DNA from: Colivicinus sp022776215
GTDB taxonomy: Bacteria; Bacillota_I; Bacilli_A; Erysipelotrichales; Erysipelotrichaceae
Assembly: GCA_022776215.1 (NCBI GenBank)
Contig: JALFIR010000072.1
Location: forward strand, 1 to 30,788
DNA: 30,788 nt
Direction of reading: 5' to 3'
The number at the start of each line of letters is the position of its first letter. The first letter of the stretch is position 1. Both the position numbers and the translations under genes were made by a program. A model generated the notes under the pieces. That model ran no database searches. It saw only the letters and a list, made by a program, of their open reading frames with translations, and was not told where the DNA came from. Below are positions 25,171 through 30,788 of the stretch, piece by piece.

Positions 25171-25193
25171 ATGTAACTTATTTTATGTTACAT
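25171..25193. promoter_or_regulatory. Inverted-repeat operator before the NTase/winged-helix pair
   Basis: ATGTAAC (25171-25177) and GTTACAT (25187-25193) are perfect 7-bp arms separated by nine A/T bases. The site begins nine bases before the winged-helix gene's ATG and overlaps the best -10 candidate (TAAAAT on the minus strand), as expected for autorepression. Confidence 0.55.
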
Positions 25194-25258
25194 TTTTAAA
25201 ATAACACAATGAAATAAAAAACACAAACTTATAAAATATAGCTTTATATGCCTTTGTT

Positions 25259-25343
25259 GGGGATTTGCGTATGTTTTAGCATAAAATGAACGGGGATTTG
25301 CGTATGATTTTATATTTTATGAATGGGGAAATGCGCTATAATG
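25259..25343 (+). repeat. Three 33-bp tandem units ending in a -10 box, leader of the ATPase gene
   Basis: Units start at 25259, 25292 and 25325. The first two begin GGGGATTTGCGTATG, and the third is GGGGAAATGCGC followed at once by TATAAT (25337-25342). The pitch is exactly 33 bp, or 11 codons. In frame with the ATPase the last two units read MNGDLR and MNGEMR, spaced 11 residues apart. No good -35 is seen, so the repeats may bind an activator or act as a leader-peptide or RNA element. Confidence 0.7.
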
Positions 25344-25366
25344 TATTTAAAGAAGGAGAAATAGAC

Positions 25367-26704
25367 ATGTTAAAGCCATTTAAAAGAAAAATATACAATG
25401 AAATGCTTGAATGGAAAGAAAACAGAAGTGACAAGTATGCTCTATTAATCAAAGGTGCAAGACGTGTTGGAAAATCAACGATTGTTGAAGAGTTTGCGAA
25501 AAACGAATTCAAATCATATATTATGATTGATTTTGCTCACACAACAAAAGAAATCATTTCTCTTTTTGACGACATGTACAATCTTGATTACTTCTTCCTA
25601 CAATTACAACAATTCACAAATACAAGATTATATAAAAATGAATCAGTAATAATATTCGATGAAGTACAACTTCTCCCCAAAGCAAGACAAGCTATTAAAT
25701 ACTTGGTAGCTGACGGTAGATATAAGTACATCGAAACAGGCTCATTATTATCTATTAGAAAAAACACCAAAGATATTTTAATTCCAAGTGAAGAACACAA
25801 AATTTCAATGTACCCAATGGACTTTGAAGAATTTTTATGGGCAATTAATGACGATGTAACTGTAGACACTATAAAAGCACTTATTGAAAGTAAAAAACCA
25901 GCCGGCAATGCACTACATAGAAACCTAATGAGAATCTTTAGATTGTATATGCTTATAGGTGGCATGCCACAAGCTATTGAAACTTACATAGAAAACAATA
26001 ACTTACAGCTTGTTGATGAAACAAAAAGAGAAATCATCGATTTATATGAAGAAGATTTTATCAAAATAGATGGCACCGGTCTTGCTGGAGATATTTATGA
26101 TGCGATACCATCAAACCTATATAAAAACGCTTCTCGCTATGTTTTATCTAGCGCTAGAGAAAACACTCGTTCCTCACAAGCAAGAGAGATAATAGCCGAC
26201 ATGCTAAGTTCCTTTACTATAAATATTTCTTATCGTTCAAACGATCCTAATGTTGGCCTTTCTCTAGAAAAAGATATAGATCACTATAAACTTTTCTTAT
26301 CTGATGTTGGATTATTTATTACACTTGCGTTTAAAGACAAAAACTATACCGAAAATGATATATATAACAAATTATTGTTAGACAAGTTAGAAGCCAATCT
26401 AGGATACGTTTATGAAAATGCAGTAGCTCAAATGTTAATTGCGAAAGGTTACAATTTGTTTTACCACACAATGGAAAACGAAAGTTCTAATCATTTATAT
26501 GAAATTGATTTCTTAATATCTAGTGGTAACAAAATTTGTCCTATAGAAGTTAAATCCGGCAATTATAGAGCCCATAAATCTCTAGATATTTTTAGTGAAA
26601 AATACAAAAAACGTATAAAAGAAAAATATGTAGTTCACACCAAAGACTATAAATACGAAAATGGTATCCACTACATTCCAATATATATGGTTCCGTTTAT
26701 ATAG
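25367..26704 (+). CDS. AAA-type ATPase with C-terminal DUF4143 domain
   Basis: A 445-residue protein from ATG 25367, chosen because AAGGAG lies eight bases upstream and MLKPFKRKIY is the usual start of the family. Walker A is GARRVGKST and Walker B is VIIFDEVQLLPKARQ, followed by a sensor-like TGSLLSI. The C-terminal part carries a PD-(D/E)XK-like signature (YEIDFLIS then CPIEVKSG). Such ATPases are common in gut bacteria and archaea, and their cellular role is unknown. It is divergent from the NTase pair and ends in a perfect terminator. The in-frame extension back to 25286 passes through the 33-bp repeats and is probably leader sequence. Confidence 0.85.
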   Translation: MLKPFKRKIYNEMLEWKENRSDKYALLIKGARRVGKSTIVEEFAKNEFKSYIMIDFAHTTKEIISLFDDMYNLDYFFLQLQQFTNTRLYKNESVIIFDEVQLLPKARQAIKYLVADGRYKYIETGSLLSIRKNTKDILIPSEEHKISMYPMDFEEFLWAINDDVTVDTIKALIESKKPAGNALHRNLMRIFRLYMLIGGMPQAIETYIENNNLQLVDETKREIIDLYEEDFIKIDGTGLAGDIYDAIPSNLYKNASRYVLSSARENTRSSQAREIIADMLSSFTINISYRSNDPNVGLSLEKDIDHYKLFLSDVGLFITLAFKDKNYTENDIYNKLLLDKLEANLGYVYENAVAQMLIAKGYNLFYHTMENESSNHLYEIDFLISSGNKICPIEVKSGNYRAHKSLDIFSEKYKKRIKEKYVVHTKDYKYENGIHYIPIYMVPFI

Positions 26705-26735
26705 TAAAATCGTAGCTTAATAGCTACGATTTTAC
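26704..26735. terminator. Bidirectional terminator between ATPase gene and mrnC
   Basis: A perfect 14-bp stem pairs GTAAAATCGTAGCT (26704-26717) with AGCTACGATTTTAC (26722-26735) around a TAAT loop. T-rich sequence flanks it on both strands. It ends both the island ATPase and the cysS-mrnC transcript, isolating the island. Confidence 0.85.
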
Positions 26736-26743
26736 ATTACAAA

Positions 26744-27127
26744 TTAATAAATTTCATCAATATGAGAAAAGATAGTCTCAAACATTAAATCCAATCTATC
26801 CTTATCAGTAAGATACAAATACCCAGTAATAGCTTCAATACCACTAGCACACTGATAAGAAATTAAATCGCCATTCTTAGGAATATGAGTAATATGATTA
26901 CGACCTCTTTTATAAGCATCCAACTCATTCTCATTAAAGAAATCATGATTCTTCAAATACTCAAAAGCCTTCATTTGACCCTTAGCACAATTCAAAGAAT
27001 TACATCTCTTCTGTAGATCCTTGGAAGATTGATACTTATTAGTCACAAAATGCTCTCTTACCCTTAAGGTATAAACCGCATCACCAATGAAACTCAAGGA
27101 GTTAGAACTAACTTCTTTGATATCCAT
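26744..27127 (-). CDS. mrnC: Mini-ribonuclease III (MrnC)
   Basis: A 127-residue RNase III catalytic domain without the dsRNA-binding domain. It matures 23S rRNA ends in Bacillota. The signature LSFIGDAVYTLRVRE (acidic D16) and GIEAITGYLYL (E98) carry the metal ligands. YKRGRN near residue 72 is also conserved in the family. Its ATG overlaps the cysS stop by one base, so the genes are coupled. Confidence 0.95.
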   Translation of the reverse strand: MDIKEVSSNSLSFIGDAVYTLRVREHFVTNKYQSSKDLQKRCNSLNCAKGQMKAFEYLKNHDFFNENELDAYKRGRNHITHIPKNGDLISYQCASGIEAITGYLYLTDKDRLDLMFETIFSHIDEIY

Positions 27128-28455
27128 TAAAGAATTCCCTTTTGTGATAACTGTGCTCTTAACTCATCAGCCTTCTTGAAATCCTTAACAGACTTAGCAT
27201 CCATCCACTCTTGATACATCTTCTTATCATCATCAGACATTGTCATATCAGGTAAGACAATACCCAACACATTCATGCATCTAACAAGGGTATTAACTTC
27301 TTTGCCTAAAGCTTCAAAATTAATTTCTTTAACTCTTACCAATTGATTAATATTCTTAACGATCTCAAAGATTACCGCATACGCATTAGGAGTATTCAAG
27401 TCATCAGCCATCGCATCCATGAAACGCTTATAAGCATCATCGTCAACACCAGCAACCTTAATATCATTAACTTCTAACTTAACGCAAGCTTGTTTATAAG
27501 CAGTAATAATCTTAGTCAACTCAGCCTTACTAGACTCAATAATCTCATCAGAAACATTCACATCATCACGATATTGAGTAGCTAATAAGAACCATCTTAG
27601 AACCATTGGATCAACCTTACTCAAGATATCCTTAGCAGTAATGAAATTACCAAGTGACTTAGACATCTTAACACCATTAATATCAATCATGCCTGAATGT
27701 ACCCAATAATTAGCTAATTCAGATTCATTAATAGCCATAGATTGTGCTCTTTCATTCTCATGATGAGGGAATTTTAAGTCCTTACCACCACCATGAATAT
27801 CAATCAAAGAACCAAGCTCCTTATTAATCATCACAACACACTCTGTATGCCAACCAGGTCTACCAATAGAATATCTAGTAGGCCACTTAATGCCATCTTC
27901 TGTTTTCTTCCAAAGGGCAAAATCAAGTGGAGATTCCTTTAAATCATTCTCTTCAATACGAGCACCAACTTGTAAATCATCTAAGTTTTGATTAGATAGA
28001 CTTCCATAATCAGCTACAGAACTAGTTCTAAAATATACATCACCATCTTTTTCATAAGCAGCACCCTTGTCTACCAAACCATCAATGAAAGAAATAATTT
28101 CATCCATTGTCTCAGTAACTCTTGGCGTCTTATATAAATCAGCTGCATTCAACTTATGTCTAATATCATTATAAGCAGCAATCATCTCATCAGTTAATTC
28201 CTTCTCAGAAATACCTAATTCCTTACTTCTTCTAATGATCTTATCATCAACATCAGTATAGTTAGATACATACTTTACCTTATAACCCAACTCTTCAAAA
28301 GTTCTTCTTAAAGTATCAAACACAACAACTGGTCTTACATTACCAATATGAACATTATCATATACTGTAGGACCACATACATACATCTTAACCTCACCCT
28401 CAGTAATAGGCTTAAATTCTTCTTTTTTTAATGTCTTAGTATTATAAATTTTCAT
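27127..28455 (-). CDS. cysS: Cysteinyl-tRNA synthetase
   Basis: Charges tRNA-Cys. The 442-residue class I synthetase has HIGN (36-39) in the HIGH position, KMSKS (263-267) and the zinc ligands C27, C206, H231 and E235. The length is slightly below the usual 460-470, mainly at the C-terminus. AAGGAG precedes its ATG. The start overlaps the small upstream gene by 14 bases, and mrnC follows with a one-base overlap. The operon is headed by an unusual HTH-membrane protein. Confidence 0.98.
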   Translation of the reverse strand: MKIYNTKTLKKEEFKPITEGEVKMYVCGPTVYDNVHIGNVRPVVVFDTLRRTFEELGYKVKYVSNYTDVDDKIIRRSKELGISEKELTDEMIAAYNDIRHKLNAADLYKTPRVTETMDEIISFIDGLVDKGAAYEKDGDVYFRTSSVADYGSLSNQNLDDLQVGARIEENDLKESPLDFALWKKTEDGIKWPTRYSIGRPGWHTECVVMINKELGSLIDIHGGGKDLKFPHHENERAQSMAINESELANYWVHSGMIDINGVKMSKSLGNFITAKDILSKVDPMVLRWFLLATQYRDDVNVSDEIIESSKAELTKIITAYKQACVKLEVNDIKVAGVDDDAYKRFMDAMADDLNTPNAYAVIFEIVKNINQLVRVKEINFEALGKEVNTLVRCMNVLGIVLPDMTMSDDDKKMYQEWMDAKSVKDFKKADELRAQLSQKGIL

Positions 28456-28633
28456 TTGACTCTCCTTTTAAATAAAACCCATATATTGAATCAGCAATTG
28501 ACACAAACTTCTTCAAATCACGATTCTTAATCAAATCATCCTTAGTAAGTTTACCACTCTTTATCATCTCAATAAGTTCTTCGTCACTTACTTTCTCTTC
28601 TTTTCCCTTAATTGTCCAAAGTATCTTATTCAT
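28442..28633 (-). CDS. Small GYF_2-like protein
   Basis: A 63-residue protein with a pattern like a minimal GYF_2 domain: LWTIKG near the start, then SDEELIEMIKSGKL and a final hydrophobic strand SIYGFYLKG. GYF_2 domains bind proline-rich peptides. No membrane segment is seen. It overlaps the membrane-protein gene by four bases and cysS by 14, so it is clearly made as part of that operon. Its role is unknown. Confidence 0.7.
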   Translation of the reverse strand: MNKILWTIKGKEEKVSDEELIEMIKSGKLTKDDLIKNRDLKKFVSIADSIYGFYLKGESNENL

Positions 28634-30348
28634 CTTGTACCAACCTTACAATAATTATAACTTACAGTAGCACCCTGTAATTCGCTTCTCGAATAACGTT
28701 GACCACTAGAAACACCATTAACAGCTGTTATCATACTTTCACTATCACTACATTCAATTTCGATTGGTGTAATGTTACCAACACCTACTGACTTTAAATA
28801 CTCTTCTAGTTCACTTGGACTCATCTTCTTATAATCAAATTCCAAGTCAACAAAATCATCCTCACTCTCACCTGTTTGATAAGTAAAAGGTACTGTTAAC
28901 TTTTCTGAATCTAAATAATTCTTACCATCACCCAATGTTGTTATTGTGATATTGTAAGTAGCCTCACTATGTAAGTTTTCCTTAGAGAAATTAATAGTCG
29001 CATTAGATGTAACACGATACTTATTAATAAGGGTTCCATCTTCACTTAACATAGACACTTCATATCCTGAAGCATTCTCTACACTATCAAAGGATACTTC
29101 GATATTATTGCCTATGCTTATCTTTACATTCTTTACAACACTTAGTGCACTTCCCTTGAAGTAATTTTGTTCAAATTCAAAATTAACATTCACGCCAGTG
29201 CCATAGATCTTATTGCCATCATAGGCAATAAGATAATCATCACATGCAGCTATCGCTTTGATGTTTTTCCATGAAGTTGCGTTAGATACAAAGTTTGTAT
29301 CATCGCTTTTCACAACTAATACACCATCACTTCTTAGTCCCACCAAGAAGTCATTACCACAGGCGATGTCGATAATATTACGCCATTTATTAGTTTCAAA
29401 GATATTACCTTCATTAGAAATTGTTTCTACTGTCTTATCTTCTTTTAGAACCATCAGATAGTTATCACTAGAGGCGATGTTTATTGAATTTTTAATGTTC
29501 TTTAGTTGGCTAGATCCTAGCATTTTGCCACAACTCATTAATTTACCATCACTTGTTTGAATGATGGTTGCGTATTTAGAACCAAAGATCTTGTTTACAT
29601 TCTTATATTCAGAAACATCACATTGCCCATATTCGTTATCACCAATAGCGTATACTCTGCCGTTATCACTTAGGGCAACAAGGTGTTTATCACCTGCGGC
29701 TATATCGATAATGCGGTTCCATTTATTTACTTTTTTAGTATCTTCTTCACTAAAACCTATACAATCAACCGTTCCATCTTTTTTAAGTGTTGCGACAAAG
29801 TCTTTACCATTAACCACCATTAATAAATCTTGATCAGCAGTATAAATCAGCTTCTCACCATTAGTCTTGGTGGTTTGGTATAAATCACCTGTTCCATCAA
29901 TATAGTAGATATCCTTATCACTCATGCTTAAACAGTTAGCGTTAATGAGTTCTGGTGCTTTATATTCTTTATATGTTAAGGCATAGATGCCCATACATAG
30001 TAAAATAAACAAAACTACGATGATGCCACCAAATCTTAATGGATGAACCTTACGTAATTTATTAACCTTTTCTCTAATTGTTTTGTCTGGTAAGAAATAA
30101 TATTCATCCTTGCCACTTGGTCCTTTGACATTATGTAGGCCAACACTTGATGAATTGGAAAACAATTCGATTACATTAATACGATAAAAGGAAGCCAGTT
30201 TCTTGCATTGTTCAAAATTACATACAGCACTGCCATTTTCAAATGCCATATAGTCTACCGCATCGATGCCTAAAACCTCAGCAACCTGTGCTTGAGAATA
30301 GTTATAGTGTTTTCTTAGTCTAGCTAACTTATTTGGTAACTTGTTCAT
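28630..30348 (-). CDS. XRE-type HTH / single-TM / extracellular RCC1-repeat membrane protein
   Basis: A 572-residue protein with a rare domain order. Residues 5-62 are an XRE-type helix-turn-helix (YSQAQVAEVLGIDAVDYMAFENG). A linker leads to one membrane span at about 105-124. Residues about 180-390 hold RCC1-like beta-propeller repeats (WNRIIDIAAGDKHLVALSDNG, GDNEYGQCDVS, WRNIIDIACG, WKNIKAIAACD). Residues about 405-490 are FN3-like, and about 510-572 are PASTA-like (LEEYLKSVGV, AVNGVSSGQ). The positive-inside rule puts the HTH in the cytosol. It resembles RodZ in topology only. It heads the cysS-mrnC operon and appears leaderless. Its function and ligand are unknown. Confidence 0.85.
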   Translation of the reverse strand: MNKLPNKLARLRKHYNYSQAQVAEVLGIDAVDYMAFENGSAVCNFEQCKKLASFYRINVIELFSNSSSVGLHNVKGPSGKDEYYFLPDKTIREKVNKLRKVHPLRFGGIIVVLFILLCMGIYALTYKEYKAPELINANCLSMSDKDIYYIDGTGDLYQTTKTNGEKLIYTADQDLLMVVNGKDFVATLKKDGTVDCIGFSEEDTKKVNKWNRIIDIAAGDKHLVALSDNGRVYAIGDNEYGQCDVSEYKNVNKIFGSKYATIIQTSDGKLMSCGKMLGSSQLKNIKNSINIASSDNYLMVLKEDKTVETISNEGNIFETNKWRNIIDIACGNDFLVGLRSDGVLVVKSDDTNFVSNATSWKNIKAIAACDDYLIAYDGNKIYGTGVNVNFEFEQNYFKGSALSVVKNVKISIGNNIEVSFDSVENASGYEVSMLSEDGTLINKYRVTSNATINFSKENLHSEATYNITITTLGDGKNYLDSEKLTVPFTYQTGESEDDFVDLEFDYKKMSPSELEEYLKSVGVGNITPIEIECSDSESMITAVNGVSSGQRYSRSELQGATVSYNYCKVGTR

Positions 30349-30351
30349 CTT

Positions 30352-30361
30352 TATAATTATA
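30352..30361 (-). promoter_or_regulatory. -10 box of the HTH-RCC1/cysS operon, leaderless start
   Basis: TATAATTATA is a 10-bp palindrome. The minus-strand TATAAT (30356-30361) ends seven bases before the ATG, and no ribosome binding site is present. The transcript is therefore predicted to start at or next to the start codon. CATAAG/CTTATG arms (30365-30370, 30378-30383) just upstream could be an operator. Confidence 0.5.
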
Positions 30362-30451
30362 AGGCATAAGCCATTTTCTTATGAAATTTTCATTTATTAT
30401 TTATCATTAATTAAAAATCAGCATAGATAAAGGACTTTCTTAATGTCCAAT

Positions 30452-30502
30452 CACGAAAAAGCAAGTTCATAAAGCTCATTTTTGCACGAAAAAGCAAGTT
30501 CA
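30452..30502 (-). repeat. Two 18-bp direct repeats with 33-bp period, related in pattern to the ATPase leader
   Basis: CACGAAAAAGCAAGTTCA is present twice without mismatch (30452-30469 and 30485-30502), 33 bp apart. On the minus strand the two copies read GTGAAC or ATGAAC, then TTGCTTTTTCGTG. In one frame the peptide MNLLFR recurs at an 11-residue pitch. The ATPase leader has the same layout (ATGAAC or ATGAAT, nine bases, CGT or CGC). The copies lie between the HTH-RCC1 gene and the rfbB promoter. Confidence 0.75.
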
Positions 30503-30510
30503 CCACATTT

Positions 30511-30540
30511 TAGACAGTAACTAGACAATTCATATATAAT
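30511..30540 (+). promoter_or_regulatory. Promoter of the rfbB-like gene
   Basis: TAGACA (30511-30516) and TATAAT (30535-30540) are separated by 18 bp. The transcript would start near 30547, before the AAGGAG site at 30554. The 33-bp repeats end eight bases upstream of the -35, well placed for a regulator. Confidence 0.6.
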
Positions 30541-30569
30541 TAATGTTGGAAATAAGGAGAACTGTATAA

Positions 30570-30788
30570 ATGAAAACAATCTTAGTAACTGGCGGTACTG
30601 GCTTTATAGGAAATTGTTTCTGTAAGCTTTTACTAGATGAAAGACCCGAATATAGAGTAATCAATGTCGATGTATGCACATATGCAGCTAACCCATCTAC
30701 TATTGAAGAAGAACTAAAGAATCCTAACTATAAATTCTATAAGACTGATATTAGAGATAGAGAAGAAATTGAAAAGATCTTTGAAACA
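30570..30788 (+). CDS. rfbB: dTDP-glucose 4,6-dehydratase (RfbB/RmlB), 5' part only
   Basis: The window ends after 73 codons. The visible part is an NAD-binding Rossmann N-terminus with TGGTGFIG, then NVDVCTYAANP, where the Asp binds the NAD ribose and the TYA-N pattern is typical of RmlB, and DIRDREEIEKIF after it. The enzyme makes dTDP-4-keto-6-deoxyglucose for rhamnose and other surface sugars. AAGGAG lies ten bases before the ATG. The related UDP-glucose 4-epimerase family is less likely because of the CTYAANP motif. Confidence 0.85.
   Translation, partial: MKTILVTGGTGFIGNCFCKLLLDERPEYRVINVDVCTYAANPSTIEEELKNPNYKFYKTDIRDREEIEKIFET

Noticed and set aside
25286..25366. Longer ATPase start through the repeats
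   Set aside because: ATG 25367 has a proper Shine-Dalgarno site and the family's usual N-terminus. The upstream frame passes over the -10 box, so it would be outside the mRNA if that promoter is used.
30452..30502. CRISPR array
   Set aside because: There are only two repeats of 18 bp, one 15-bp interval and no cas genes. The three units at 25259-25343 likewise have no variable spacers of CRISPR size.

Overview
The window is AT-rich DNA with Bacillota (Firmicutes) hallmarks: Shine-Dalgarno-led operons, a T-box riboswitch, a CcpA/LacI-type operator, lipoprotein-anchored ABC sugar importers with a separate MsmX-type ATPase, and a cysS-mrnC-rlmB gene set. TGA recoding is not needed anywhere. Sugar gene content (lacto-N-biose/mucin-type glycans and starch) suggests an animal-gut commensal. 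An Erysipelotrichales-like relative is my guess only.

Layout. (1) 1-512: a long hairpin, then the 3' end of a gene whose 5' part is missing. (2) 561-8492: a minus-strand operon of GH112 phosphorylase, lipoprotein binding protein, two permeases, a small helical protein and a beta-helix enzyme, with a divergent AraC-type regulator. The beta-helix protein has the length and the Asp-x6-Asp pair I associate with GH136 lacto-N-biosidases, so this looks like a lacto-N-tetraose/lacto-N-biose utilisation locus. It has no ATPase of its own. (3) 8529-14408: a malto-oligosaccharide operon (binding protein, two permeases, MalQ, MsmX-type ATPase) behind a cre/LacI-like operator. Its ATPase probably drives both importers. 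(4) 14572-17370: a small operon (membrane protein, short-chain dehydrogenase, hypothetical) divergent from rho. The two share a 12-bp palindrome that gives a TATAAT on each strand, and both appear leaderless. (5) 17468-20413: a tryptophan-type ABC transporter (TrpXYZ) under a T-box with a probable UGG specifier.

(6) 20406-23418: YbaK-like protein, isomaltase-type GH13 with an extra N-terminal domain, and RlmB. (7) 23471-26735: an accessory island with a winged-helix/nucleotidyltransferase pair resembling type IV AbiE toxin-antitoxin systems, divergent from a DUF4143-type ATPase preceded by three 33-bp repeats. The island separates rlmB from mrnC-cysS, which are often adjacent in Bacillota. 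(8) 26744-30348: mrnC, cysS and a 63-residue protein, headed by an unusual membrane protein (cytosolic XRE-type HTH, one TM segment, extracellular RCC1-like repeats, FN3-like and PASTA-like ends). (9) 30349-30788: a second 33-bp-period repeat pair that shares a pattern with the ATPase leader, then the start of an rfbB-like dehydratase.

Most novel: the HTH-TM-RCC1 protein heading the cysS operon, the matching 33-bp (11-codon) leader repeats at two sites, the NTase/ATPase island, and the symmetric leaderless rho promoter.
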